The position numbers and the translations under genes were made by a program. The notes under the pieces are model-generated. The model was not told the DNA's origin, ran no database searches, and saw nothing but the letters and a program-made list of their open reading frames with translations. Positions 33,253 through 42,414 of a DNA stretch of 64,000 nt are shown piece after piece (positions within the stretch are counted from its first letter, which is position 1; every line of letters begins with the position of its first letter). The stretch comes from Crocinitomix sp. (lineage in GTDB: Bacteria; Bacteroidota; Bacteroidia; Flavobacteriales_D; Crocinitomicaceae): contig WTCE01000070.1 in assembly GCA_013138735.1 (NCBI GenBank), forward strand, positions 1-64,000. The letters are read 5' to 3'.

Positions 33253-33729
33253 ATGTCAATCAAAATTCTGTCCATTTTATCGTTGCTTATACTTATCGCT
33301 TGCAATTCAAGTATTGAACCAGTACGTATTGATGAGAACTTGAGCAATACTTGGTCGCAAGAACCATATCTGGTTCATCCTGACACAATTTATTCAATAG
33401 ACTTGTCAAATTTATCTGAAGTGGCTGAAAACCTGAATGGATATTGGGTGAAGGATCATGAATTGAATGGCGAAAGTATTCTTTGGCTTACTTATAGCGA
33501 TAGCATTTTATCAAGTTTTTGGACCCATTTAGAATTTAATGAATTGGCAGCAAAAAATAAATCAGTAGGGCTCCCCACTTGTCAGCAGATTGGAATTCTA
33601 TTTTTAATTGATGATACTGCTCATGTTGAATTTGGAATTGGTGGATCTGACTCAATTCAATTTAAAGAAATGACGAACGCAAGATTTTCCTATAACGGAG
33701 AGACATATCTAAGGCATATTGGCCCATAA
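33253..33729 (+). CDS. Lipoprotein of unknown function
   Basis: The 158-residue lipoprotein has the signal MSIKILSILSLLILIAC (Cys17). The mature part has 'ESILWLTYSDSILSSFWTHLEFNEL' and 'DSIQFKEMTNARFSYNGETYLRHIGP', a beta-rich pattern. It lies 36 bp after the previous lipoprotein gene on the same strand, probably in the same transcription unit. The family is unknown. Confidence 0.55.
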   Translation: MSIKILSILSLLILIACNSSIEPVRIDENLSNTWSQEPYLVHPDTIYSIDLSNLSEVAENLNGYWVKDHELNGESILWLTYSDSILSSFWTHLEFNELAAKNKSVGLPTCQQIGILFLIDDTAHVEFGIGGSDSIQFKEMTNARFSYNGETYLRHIGP

Positions 33730-33782
33730 ATTGAACGCCGCCCGCTAGAAAATTATACATTTTTCGAATACTCGATTTATTA

Positions 33783-34052
33783 TTACCGCCCAAGAAGCTT
33801 CACCATTAATTGAATCAAATTAATGAACCAATGGATGCCTATAAAAATAGGCCAAAAAATAATCACTGCCAGTCCGCCTCCACCTGGACTAGGAGTTAAA
33901 AACGCAATTAAAAATAGAATTGAATACACAAGATGAATCCCCAGATTGATTAGGAGTACTTTCATTTTAGCCGTGCAAACTAACACCAATAAAAAAAGAG
34001 TGAACCAATATAAAATGTAAACACCTAAGATGAGCCACAAATCAAAATTCAA
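33783..34052 (-). CDS. Small membrane protein
   Basis: The 89-residue protein has three hydrophobic segments ('WLILGVYILYWFTLFLLVLVC', 'LGIHLVYSILFLIAFLT', 'LAVIIFWPIFIGIHWFINLI') with a glycine-rich turn (PSPGGGG). The family is unknown. It lies 22 bp after the transglycosylase gene on the same strand and may be co-transcribed. Confidence 0.5.
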   Translation of the reverse strand: MNFDLWLILGVYILYWFTLFLLVLVCTAKMKVLLINLGIHLVYSILFLIAFLTPSPGGGGLAVIIFWPIFIGIHWFINLIQLMVKLLGR

Positions 34053-34074
34053 TGCGCCTTAAATTATTTTGGGA

Positions 34075-35034
34075 CTAATACTCACAAATATCCTCACACT
34101 TGGTTAAAATTAAATCGTCTAGAATGATTAATGCCGCGAGTGATAGCTGAGAATAGTTTTGCGAAGCGTTTTTGAATCCGCCATACTGCGAATGCCAAAG
34201 TGTTGTAATCAAATCTTGTCCGCCTTTTGTAGGTTTAACCACATTGGTTAATACACCATTCACATTTCCTGCACCTGCATGGTAACAATGCATTACGATT
34301 AAACGAAACCATAAGGCATACTCCATGTCGCCTTCTACATTAATGTCAAATTTGCGCAAGATTCGCTTTGCTTCTGGTATACATGCTGTACGAATTAAAT
34401 GTGCAGATGCCTTGGCCGATTTATCAAAGTCTTTTCTTTCGTCCACATATTTATCAACGCGCAAACCATGATTACGTGCAACGGACTTCATTAACTGAAA
34501 AGGTCCTAAAGCTCCAACGCTTGAATAAGCAATCTTTCCAGGACTTTCAATCATTAAAATAGCCTGTGCATACCAAGGGTCCGTATTATTTTCTACAAAC
34601 ACCCCTATTCCTCTTGAAATGCTTGGGAATACTTTTTCAAATTGGAAAAAGTCACTTTTTCCTGTCGTCATAAAAATGCGTGTGCCTGGTGCTAAACCGT
34701 GGCGTTTGCATAAAGTATCACGATAAGCGTCTTTCTCGTCATCTGTTTGTTTATTCCACTCCTTTAAAGGCTGTAATTCTAATACTTGTCTCGTACTTGC
34801 AACATTTAATATGCTGGTTTGTGGAGACATTTTCATCACAAACTTCCAAAAACTAGGTTGCGCCAAGGTATCCCAACGCTCATGAAATAAATCGGGCGTT
34901 TTTACAAAGTTCATTTTTAAGGTGTCTTGTTCATGCAAGGTCACTTCAATTAAATGGTCGTCAAAATCAGTCTGCGCTTGAATGTTCAATGCAAACAATA
35001 ATATAATACCCGTTCCTATTTTCTTCAAATTCAT
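34075..35034 (-). CDS. Secreted lytic transglycosylase (SLT domain)
   Basis: The 319-residue protein (start MNLKKIGTGIILLFALNIQAQ at 35034) is predicted to cleave peptidoglycan glycan strands in the periplasm. The C-terminal domain has the SLT pattern: catalytic Glu in 'AQAILMIESPGKIAYSSVGALGPFQLMKSVARNHGL', then 'DFDKSAKASAHLIRTA' and 'VMHCYHAGAGNVNGVL'. The N-terminal 130 residues are of unknown fold. The frame is open 14 codons further upstream, but the signal peptide decides the start. Confidence 0.82.
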   Translation of the reverse strand: MNLKKIGTGIILLFALNIQAQTDFDDHLIEVTLHEQDTLKMNFVKTPDLFHERWDTLAQPSFWKFVMKMSPQTSILNVASTRQVLELQPLKEWNKQTDDEKDAYRDTLCKRHGLAPGTRIFMTTGKSDFFQFEKVFPSISRGIGVFVENNTDPWYAQAILMIESPGKIAYSSVGALGPFQLMKSVARNHGLRVDKYVDERKDFDKSAKASAHLIRTACIPEAKRILRKFDINVEGDMEYALWFRLIVMHCYHAGAGNVNGVLTNVVKPTKGGQDLITTLWHSQYGGFKNASQNYSQLSLAALIILDDLILTKCEDICEY

Positions 35035-35180
35035 AGTTAATCGCTCCGCTTCAGTTCTTTTATCAAAAATAATCAATAACTCGTCTTCATTTAGCTAACA
35101 CGTCACAGCTTTTGCACAATTATAATTGCAAAAGTTATTTTGGTTACCATCTATACCCTTAAGATAACAATAATTTGACC

Positions 35181-35217
35181 AAAAAAAAAGAGACGACCTA
35201 AAATAGATCGCCTCTTT
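35181..35217 (-). terminator. Intrinsic terminator of the Omp28-like gene
   Basis: On the minus strand AGAGGCGATCTA-TTTT-AGGTCGTCTCT forms a stem with two mismatched pairs followed by nine T, 20 bp past the stop at 35237. Confidence 0.8.
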
Positions 35218-35236
35218 GTATAAAACCGTGTTGAAT

Positions 35237-37264
35237 TTACTCAACCACTAATTTCACTATTTCAGTTGTATTACCTTTATTAATTCTTACAGTATACATT
35301 CCTTTTTCGAAGTCACTCAACTCAACAGGTAGCGTATATGATCCGTTTAACATTCCGTAATCACGAGATGAAACTAATTTACCATTCATGTTGTAAACCT
35401 GAACCATAACATTTTCATTATCCACATTACCTAAATCAATATTTGTGTGCGTAGAAGTTGGATTCGGATAAAGATTAATTGAACTTGTTACAATCAAATC
35501 ATCCTCTAAACCAACATATCCGTTATCTACAGCTTCATCCATAGAAGCAAATCCGGCATTGTCAATTTGAGCATCTGTTGCTATCAATATTCCAACTAAA
35601 TGAACTTCATCTAAATTCCAATCAGGATCAATTTCTACATCAAACGAAACCGTATGAGATTCACCAGCCTCAACTGTTGCAGGAAAACTACCCAACATAC
35701 CAGCAAAACTTGGTAAAATAGCTCGTGCTACATGATCATAAACCATATCAGCAGCTGGAACTGGATCTGAAAGTAATTCATATCCACCCATTACACCAGA
35801 ACCACCGCCTGAATAATAATTGGCTTGGTTATAACCACTAGCCGTTCCTGTTACACCATCTTCAACTATAATTAAAGCTAAACGATAATTACCTGCAATT
35901 GCTTCATCAAAATCAGCCGTCACAGACACTTTCATACTTGTTGCTCCGTCAACATAATCAGAACCAACAGTAAGCACCGCTTTTGGCGCAATAACGATAC
36001 GATCTAAGAAACTTGCTTCAACAGCAGAAGGATCAATATCACCACCACGATCAACCAACATACTTGGGTAACCTGAGATGAAATCTCCGATAGCCGCATC
36101 ATAATCATCAACTGTCATTGGATCTCCATTATGCACTGCAACACCAATAAAATGTTCAGGATAATCATCCGCCATTTGGTCCATAAAAACTGCACCACGT
36201 GGACACCATCCACACCAAGTACCTGTCGCTTCTTCTCCTAATACTACTTTTCCAGGAGCAGGAACAAGTGGACTCAACGATTCAACTTTTATATCATCAT
36301 CTGCATCATCATCAGCTCCACCACCATTTACATTAGAAATAGTTGCAGTCATATCATTTTCACCAGAAATTAATGCTAAAACATCTGCGAAATCAACCGT
36401 ATAATAATCTAAAGATGAAATACTGACACCAGTTACTGTTTCATTAATTGTTGTTCCATCATATTCTAAAGAAACATCAAAAGAAGTAATATTACTCGTT
36501 CCTAAATTTCTAACAACAACCGAAGGAGAAACATTTGTAGATGCTAAACCTTTTGTATTAATAATTTGAGTTGCTCCCAAATTTAAAGCAGGAAGTGTAT
36601 ATGGTGTATGTTCATAAGACACATTATCCATATAATAACCAGCTTGATTGTTTCCACCGTTAGTTGCATTATTCACTGGATATAAATCGGCAGATGCAAC
36701 TTGGTTAGATGCACTTGCGTTACTAAATCTACCTTGAATTACACCATCAATATATAATTCCCAATCGTTGGTATTTAAATTAATCATTACTGTTAATGTA
36801 AACCAAGTTTCAGGCGGATAAGTTGTTGTAATCAATGGAGATGCACCAGCATCCATCAGCAAAGTGCCTTCATGTAACATTTGACAGTTCATTGAATACA
36901 TTGCTCCAATCGTAGTTTCACCTTGAAAGTTAAAGTAAGCGCCTTTATTATCTTCAATGTAAAAATCCGACTCAAAAACAAATGTACCTGTCTTGAGTTC
37001 TCCGCCAAATGGCACTACCACATCTTGGGGTCCACCTGTAGCAGACACTGTTGAAAAATAAATTGAATTTGCACCACTCTCAGGCATCACATCTGAAACA
37101 GCAACATCTTCAGCACCGCCAACAGTACCACTCCATGTTGTCCAATCAGGAGAAACAACTCCCATATATTCACCGACTGTTCGGGAATCAAAATTTTCGG
37201 ACATTTGTCCGTAGGCCCCTGCGTAAGCTACAAGTGCCAAGCCAAATAAGTAAATTCTTTTCAT
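35237..37264 (-). CDS. Secreted Omp28-like protein with type IX sorting domain
   Basis: The 675-residue protein has a signal peptide (MKRIYLFGLALVAYAGAYGQ), an N-terminal LamG/jelly-roll-like domain (about 20-215), a CARDB-like segment ('LGATQIINTKGLASTNVSPSVVVRNLGTSNITSFDVSLEYDG'), and an Omp28/thioredoxin-like domain with CGWC in 'GTWCGWCPRGAVFMDQM'. It ends in a type A sorting domain ('INLYPNPTSTHTNIDL...FEKGMYTVRINKG'). It should be exported by type IX secretion to the cell surface or medium. The CxxC suggests redox activity, not shown. It is transcribed alone with its own terminator. Confidence 0.87.
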   Translation of the reverse strand: MKRIYLFGLALVAYAGAYGQMSENFDSRTVGEYMGVVSPDWTTWSGTVGGAEDVAVSDVMPESGANSIYFSTVSATGGPQDVVVPFGGELKTGTFVFESDFYIEDNKGAYFNFQGETTIGAMYSMNCQMLHEGTLLMDAGASPLITTTYPPETWFTLTVMINLNTNDWELYIDGVIQGRFSNASASNQVASADLYPVNNATNGGNNQAGYYMDNVSYEHTPYTLPALNLGATQIINTKGLASTNVSPSVVVRNLGTSNITSFDVSLEYDGTTINETVTGVSISSLDYYTVDFADVLALISGENDMTATISNVNGGGADDDADDDIKVESLSPLVPAPGKVVLGEEATGTWCGWCPRGAVFMDQMADDYPEHFIGVAVHNGDPMTVDDYDAAIGDFISGYPSMLVDRGGDIDPSAVEASFLDRIVIAPKAVLTVGSDYVDGATSMKVSVTADFDEAIAGNYRLALIIVEDGVTGTASGYNQANYYSGGGSGVMGGYELLSDPVPAADMVYDHVARAILPSFAGMLGSFPATVEAGESHTVSFDVEIDPDWNLDEVHLVGILIATDAQIDNAGFASMDEAVDNGYVGLEDDLIVTSSINLYPNPTSTHTNIDLGNVDNENVMVQVYNMNGKLVSSRDYGMLNGSYTLPVELSDFEKGMYTVRINKGNTTEIVKLVVE

Positions 37265-37394
37265 GGTTCTTCTTATTATTGATTAATTAGTTAATACTCT
37301 TTTTTAGGATAATTGTCTAAGATAAACCAAATCGCCGAAAGAACAGTTTGAAGAATAGCGCATTATTGCATTCTTAATTCCACGGATTTAAAGC

Positions 37395-38141
37395 TTATTT
37401 CTGAATAAACTGCTTTATTTTAGATAAAGGTTTACGGATAAACGTTAAAGCACCAGGTTTCAAACCATTCATCTTCCATGCCAAACGGTCTTCTTTATTA
37501 GCCTTAAGTCTATTTTTGAATGAAGCGTTACTTACTCCCCCAGCCCGCATTTGCACAATGATTTCGGGTAGATAATTGAGTTTAATTTGATGCTTGTGAA
37601 TGACACGGAGCATAAATTCATAATCCGCGGCAGATCTTAATTCGAGTGAGTAGGTACCGAATTTTTTGTAAATTTTATTTTTGACAAAAAGTGTCGGGTG
37701 CGGTGGCATCCAACCCTTTTTAAATGCACCATGCTCATATTCACCCGAAATCCATTTGCGGATGATTTTATCTGTTTGAATTTGATCCACATAGACCAAA
37801 TCGGCATAAACAGCATCCGTATCTGGTTTAAATTGAGCAGCGATATGACTTAAAACGTTTTCATTTGCATAGAAATCATCCGAATTTAAAATCCCAACTA
37901 CTTCTCCTGTTGCCAATGCTACGCCTTTGTTCATTCCGTCATAAATTCCCTTATCAGGTTCAGAAATTATGGTTGTGATTTGATCCTTGTATTGATTCAC
38001 AATGTCCATTGTTCCATCTGTTGAACCTCCGTCAATAATGATATATTCAATTAAAGGATAATCTTGCGACAACACGGATTGAATAGTGTCCTCAATTGTT
38101 TTAGCCGAGTTAAAGGCAACCGTTATGATTGAAATTTTCAT
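37395..38141 (-). CDS. Family 2 glycosyltransferase
   Basis: The 248-residue GT-A enzyme has 'ISIITVAFNSAKTIEDTIQSVL', 'EYIIIDGGSTDGTMDIV', 'DKGIYDGMNKGVALATGEVVGILNSDDFY' and a later 'GWMPPHPTLFVKNKIYKKFG'. The motif set matches WcaA-like transferases of exopolysaccharide pathways. The start at 38141 (MKISIITV) fits the family; the frame is open 17 codons further. It is the last gene of the polysaccharide cluster but is separated from it by a 430-bp tandem repeat, so co-transcription is uncertain. Confidence 0.87.
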   Translation of the reverse strand: MKISIITVAFNSAKTIEDTIQSVLSQDYPLIEYIIIDGGSTDGTMDIVNQYKDQITTIISEPDKGIYDGMNKGVALATGEVVGILNSDDFYANENVLSHIAAQFKPDTDAVYADLVYVDQIQTDKIIRKWISGEYEHGAFKKGWMPPHPTLFVKNKIYKKFGTYSLELRSAADYEFMLRVIHKHQIKLNYLPEIIVQMRAGGVSNASFKNRLKANKEDRLAWKMNGLKPGALTFIRKPLSKIKQFIQK

Positions 38142-38232
38142 TTTTATCTTTTTGCTGATGCGCAACTTCCCCAAAATTACATTAAAGAGCAACTTATTTG
38201 CTCCGAATTTCCTGTTTCTTATGAAAGAACTT

Positions 38233-38660
38233 CGATTAACAAGTTACAAAGTCTTCTTTTTCCTTCTTTATTCAATATTCGTTAATCATCATTCGACATT
38301 TCCCTTTTTTTTGGTTGCTACAACGCTGAATGCTGAATTACGATTAACAAATTACTAAGTCTTTTTCCTCCTTCTGTATTCAATATTCGCTAATCATCAT
38401 TCGACATTCCCTTTTTTTTGGTTCCTACAATGCTGAATTTCGATTAACAAATTACTAAGTCTTCTTCCTCCTTCTGTATTCAATATTCGTTAATCATCAT
38501 TCGACATTGCCTTTTTTTTGGTTCCTACAATGCTGAATTACGATTAACAAGTTACAAAGTCTTCTTTTTCCTTCTTTATTCAATATTCGTTAATCATCAT
38601 TCGACATTTCCCTTTTTTTTTTGGTTGCTACAACGCTGAATGCTGAATTTCGATTAACAA
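38233..38660. repeat. Tandem repeat, four copies of about 100-110 bp
   Basis: Units start at CGATTAACAA at 38233, 38341, 38441 and 38541, with a partial fifth at 38651. Each has CAATATTCG.TAATCATCATTCGACATT, a run of eight to ten T, and GGTT.CTACAA.GCTGAA. Units 1 and 4 are nearly identical, as are 2 and 3 (ABBA order). Together with the short flanks it fills the 528-bp gap between the GT2 and WcaF-like genes; no gene is seen in it. Confidence 0.92.
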
Positions 38661-38669
38661 ATAATATCT

Positions 38670-39227
38670 TTACTTGACTATATCTTCTAGCTTGCGTTCA
38701 CGCACAAATTCTGCAGGATTTCCGCCATAAATAGAATAAGCGTCTAAATTTTTCGAAGTAATTGAACCAGCCGTTAAAATGGCATGACTTTTACACACCA
38801 CATTGCCTGTAACAATGGCTTTAGCGCCAATCCAAACACCATCTTCTAATTGAATGTCTCCAACTATGAGGTCAAAACTTGTTTTTTTATAATCATGATT
38901 GCCACACAATAAAAGTGCACCTTGCGAAATACAAACATTTGAACCAATATCAACTTTCCCCAAGTTATCTATCCAAACATTTTCTCCAATCCAAGAATTA
39001 TCTCCAATTGTCAAAAACCACGGATACTTAATATTCACGGCGGGTTTTATCACCACTCCTTTTCCAATTTTAGCGCCAAACATGCGCAAAACACCACGCT
39101 TTATTCCTCCAAATGGATTATAAGGATTTCTTAAAAAAAAGGCATTAAACAGAAACCAAAAGGCACGTCTAACTTTGCTCCCTGGCTTGTATTCTGGATT
39201 TGAAAATTGTTTTAAATCAACAGGCAT
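38670..39227 (-). CDS. wcaF: WcaF-like hexapeptide acetyltransferase
   Basis: The 185-residue protein has left-handed beta-helix hexapeptide repeats ('IGDNSWIGENVWIDNLGKVDIGSNVCISQGALLLCGNHDY', 'VWIGAKAIVTGNVVCKSHAILTAGSITSKNL') and ends 'YGGNPAEFVRERKL', all typical of WcaF-type O-acetyltransferases that decorate exopolysaccharide precursors. It overlaps the GT4 gene by 11 bp, so it belongs to that operon. Confidence 0.87.
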   Translation of the reverse strand: MPVDLKQFSNPEYKPGSKVRRAFWFLFNAFFLRNPYNPFGGIKRGVLRMFGAKIGKGVVIKPAVNIKYPWFLTIGDNSWIGENVWIDNLGKVDIGSNVCISQGALLLCGNHDYKKTSFDLIVGDIQLEDGVWIGAKAIVTGNVVCKSHAILTAGSITSKNLDAYSIYGGNPAEFVRERKLEDIVK

Positions 39228-40383
39228 TGTGGAATAATTTTCTGTTGGCTTCTATTATTTCTTTGTCTGAAATTTTTTCTTTGAAAAAAGCATAAGATTC
39301 TTTCACCATTGAAAGGTATTCGTCTTCACTTAAATCAATTGCTTCCTGCACTGCTTCAAGCAAATACTTAGGATCAGTGATATCAACATCCCATCCTAAA
39401 TTACGAACTCGTAGGCCTTTCCAAGGTGTGTTTTTACTCACAATTACGGGACATCCATTGGCCCATGATTCAACTATGGCATGTCCATAATTCTCGTGCA
39501 TTGTTGGCAAAATAAAATAATCTGCATATAAAAAGGTCGTTGGAACCAATGCGGGGTTCAATGGTCCTTTATAGGCAATTGATACATTTCCGTAATCCTT
39601 AATATGGCCTTCGATCTTTTTAAAATAAGACTCATCCTCGATATTTCCATAAATATGGAATTCTACAGGTTGTTCAGACTTTACTTCACGCAAAGCTTGA
39701 ACGGCTAAATGCAAATTTTTCTTTTTGGCAATGCGACTGATAAAAAGAAATCGAACCACTCCGGTCTTTCTTTTCTCAATAATATCTTCTAAAAGTAGCT
39801 GTTGTGCAGTCGGAATGTTTTGTGCGACAACAATGTCAGCGCTAGAACCGTATGCCGCTCGAATTTCCTTCTCCTCTTCAGTAGTTGAAGCATGCCAAGT
39901 TACGCTCTTGTAAAAACGCATGAGTTTTGTAAACCTTAAAAAGAGAGATTTTTTCACCTTTTTAATTTCCAAAGCACCGGCACCCAACATTCCTCTTGGC
40001 GCAATAATTATTGGAATTTTCTTTACCAACGTCATTGGCACTAAGGTGTATAGTTTTGAAAATAAACTATTTAGATAAAGGATGTCTGGATCAATTTCAA
40101 GGATATTTCCTTTTATGGCCGCAGTTTTCATATTTCCACGGCTCATGTATTTAATCATTACACCGTCTTTATCAAACCACTGGTCTAATTCAATGTCTGG
40201 ATAGGGTTCTGTCTCACCTAAATCAAAGGCGCTCGTCAATACATAAAACTCAAATTCATCTTTGAGTGCGTTGACGATATTCGCTACTGAACGTATCGGC
40301 CCTCCAGCCTTAAAACCCGGTTCGTACCAATCCATGCAAATTAGAATTCGCTTTAATCCTTTTTCTTTACCCTGTGATTCCAT
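39217..40383 (-). CDS. Family 4 glycosyltransferase
   Basis: The 388-residue GT-B enzyme opens with 'ILICMDWYEPGFKAGGPIRSVANIVNAL' and has the C-terminal nucleotide-sugar site 'FLFISRIAKKKNLHLAVQALREV' and 'YFILPTMHENYGHAIVESWANGCPVIVSKNTPWKGL'. It should add a sugar to a lipid-linked polysaccharide precursor in the cytoplasm. It overlaps both neighbours (asparagine synthase by 17 bp, WcaF by 11 bp), which shows tight coupling. Confidence 0.88.
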   Translation of the reverse strand: MESQGKEKGLKRILICMDWYEPGFKAGGPIRSVANIVNALKDEFEFYVLTSAFDLGETEPYPDIELDQWFDKDGVMIKYMSRGNMKTAAIKGNILEIDPDILYLNSLFSKLYTLVPMTLVKKIPIIIAPRGMLGAGALEIKKVKKSLFLRFTKLMRFYKSVTWHASTTEEEKEIRAAYGSSADIVVAQNIPTAQQLLLEDIIEKRKTGVVRFLFISRIAKKKNLHLAVQALREVKSEQPVEFHIYGNIEDESYFKKIEGHIKDYGNVSIAYKGPLNPALVPTTFLYADYFILPTMHENYGHAIVESWANGCPVIVSKNTPWKGLRVRNLGWDVDITDPKYLLEAVQEAIDLSEDEYLSMVKESYAFFKEKISDKEIIEANRKLFHNAC

Positions 40384-42244
40384 TTTCTTTAACCCAATCT
40401 CCCAAGCTCACCAATGGCCAAATTCTTGACCAAGTAACGCGCTTATTGTTATTTAAAAATTGTTTCCAGTAATTATCAATCCCATTCTCTCTAAAATAAG
40501 GAATCTTCTTTAATTCGTTTAAGCGTTCCTCGCAAAACGATTTTAATTCCGCCTTCATCCAAGTTTCATATGGTAATACAAAACCCATCTTTTTTCGATT
40601 ATAAACTTCTTCTGGAATTAAATGTTTGAACGAATCTACCAATAATTTTTTGGCTGTGATCGGTTTTTTAATCTCATCTCGAATTCCCAATACGTAGGAT
40701 ACCAATTCATGATCTAAAAAAGGCACTCGCAATTCAAGTCCATTTGCCATGCTCATTTGGTCCGCATCACGCAATAAAACGTTTTGCATGTAAGTTGTCA
40801 TTTCAGCAACTGAAATACGACTTAAAGCGGGCAATGGCCATCCTTCTTTATTAAATCCAATTAACTCATGCGTATCTCGCAACACACGGCTTTCGGGTAG
40901 TTTATTCGTTTTTAGTAAACGCAACACCTGATCATCCATTGAGACTTGGCGGTAGTATTGATAAACATATTCTAAATCAAAGGTTGGAGATTTTAAAATC
41001 TCTTTGATTTTCGCAGATTCAATGGTTCCTTTTAAGGCATGATTCAAAATTCCCATTGGCTTACGCATGTATACAGGAAAACTATATAACCATTTTTTAG
41101 ACTGTAAATTGGGAACTTGATTAAAGATGCTGTATCCTCCAAATAATTCATCTCCACCCAAACCAGAAAGCGCCATTTTCACCCCTGCTTCTTGCGTCTT
41201 TTTTGAAACCACAAATGTATTTAAACCATCACCACTGGGATGATCCATATATTTAAAGGCGGTTGGAATAAGATCTTTGAACTCATCCACCCCCAACTCT
41301 ATTTCATGATGATTGGTTTGATATTTTTCAGCTACTTGTCTGGCAAATTGCGCCTCAGAAAATTTCTCTTCTTTAAATGCTACAGAAAATGTATCTATTT
41401 TTTGATCGTGTTGTTGACTCATTAAAGCCACAATAATGGAACTGTCAATTCCTCCCGACAAAAATGCACCAAACGGTACATCCGAAACCAACCTGCGTTC
41501 AACACTTTCGCTCAATTTGTTTTGAACTTCTTTTTGCACTTCACTTACCGAATTGCTGGCTTTCGTGTAATCCTTAGTAGGACTCCAATAGGTTTTAAAA
41601 CGCGGTTCTACCTCTTCACTAACGGTTAATTGTTGCCCAGGCATTAACATAAATACACCATCTAATATCGTATACGGTGCATGCACAGTTTGATAACGTA
41701 AATAATCTACCAAACCTTCTTCTGATATTTTACGGGCGATCAAATCGGTAGCTAGAATGGCTTTTAAAGAGGAAGAAAAAATGATTTCCTCATTGTTTAG
41801 CACATAATAAAGCGGTTTAATTCCTAAACGGTCACGCGCTATAAATAACGTTTTGTCTACTGTATCCCAAATGGCAAAGGCAAACATACCATTGAATAAA
41901 CGTAAGCAATTTTCACCATATTTTATATAAGCAGCAAGTACTACTTCCGTATCACTTTCTGTCGTGAATGCATATTCATTTAACTCGGATTTGATTGATT
42001 TAAAATTATAAATCTCACCGTTAAAAACCATGACGTAGCGCCCGTCCTTAGATTTAAAAGGCTGGTTTGATTGTTCAGTGGGATCCAAAATTGAAAGACG
42101 TCTATGTCCTAAAAATATATGTTGGTCTGTAAATGTTCCTTCAGCATCAGGACCGCGCTGTGCCAGTGCATCATTCATGTTGGCAATCAATTTCGGGTCA
42201 TACGAATTACCAGAGAATTTATAAATACCATTAATACCACACAT
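40367..42244 (-). CDS. asnB: Asparagine synthase (glutamine-hydrolysing)
   Basis: The 625-residue enzyme has the N-terminal glutaminase with nucleophile Cys2 (MCGINGIYKF, 'ALAQRGPDAEG', 'FNGEIYNF') and the C-terminal synthetase with the PPi loop 'FLSGGIDSSIIVALMS' and 'LSGLGGDELFGGY'. It makes asparagine, or in polysaccharide clusters amidates a sugar acid. Its place as first gene of an operon with GT4, WcaF and perhaps GT2 favours the second role; that is inference. Confidence 0.9.
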   Translation of the reverse strand: MCGINGIYKFSGNSYDPKLIANMNDALAQRGPDAEGTFTDQHIFLGHRRLSILDPTEQSNQPFKSKDGRYVMVFNGEIYNFKSIKSELNEYAFTTESDTEVVLAAYIKYGENCLRLFNGMFAFAIWDTVDKTLFIARDRLGIKPLYYVLNNEEIIFSSSLKAILATDLIARKISEEGLVDYLRYQTVHAPYTILDGVFMLMPGQQLTVSEEVEPRFKTYWSPTKDYTKASNSVSEVQKEVQNKLSESVERRLVSDVPFGAFLSGGIDSSIIVALMSQQHDQKIDTFSVAFKEEKFSEAQFARQVAEKYQTNHHEIELGVDEFKDLIPTAFKYMDHPSGDGLNTFVVSKKTQEAGVKMALSGLGGDELFGGYSIFNQVPNLQSKKWLYSFPVYMRKPMGILNHALKGTIESAKIKEILKSPTFDLEYVYQYYRQVSMDDQVLRLLKTNKLPESRVLRDTHELIGFNKEGWPLPALSRISVAEMTTYMQNVLLRDADQMSMANGLELRVPFLDHELVSYVLGIRDEIKKPITAKKLLVDSFKHLIPEEVYNRKKMGFVLPYETWMKAELKSFCEERLNELKKIPYFRENGIDNYWKQFLNNNKRVTWSRIWPLVSLGDWVKENGITG

Positions 42245-42414
42245 AATTTACTGATCCTATATTTTGGTTGAAATACGTTTAAAAACGGATTTAAAACGAA
42301 TTTAAAACACGCTATTCTACGTGTAAAATTACATAGTTTTATTGAGATTCTACCTAGCGTTGGATTAAAATAATTTCTTACTTTAGCGTATTCTATTAAA
42401 TCGATTTAAATTAA

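Noticed and set aside
17641-33740. Integron gene-cassette array
   Set aside because: Words like GCGTTATA occur before some genes, but no conserved attC pair with inverse and core sites recurs, genes are in both orientations at the edges, and no IntI is present.
38233-38660. CRISPR array
   Set aside because: The whole 100-110 bp unit repeats, with no unique spacers between short repeats, and no cas gene is nearby.
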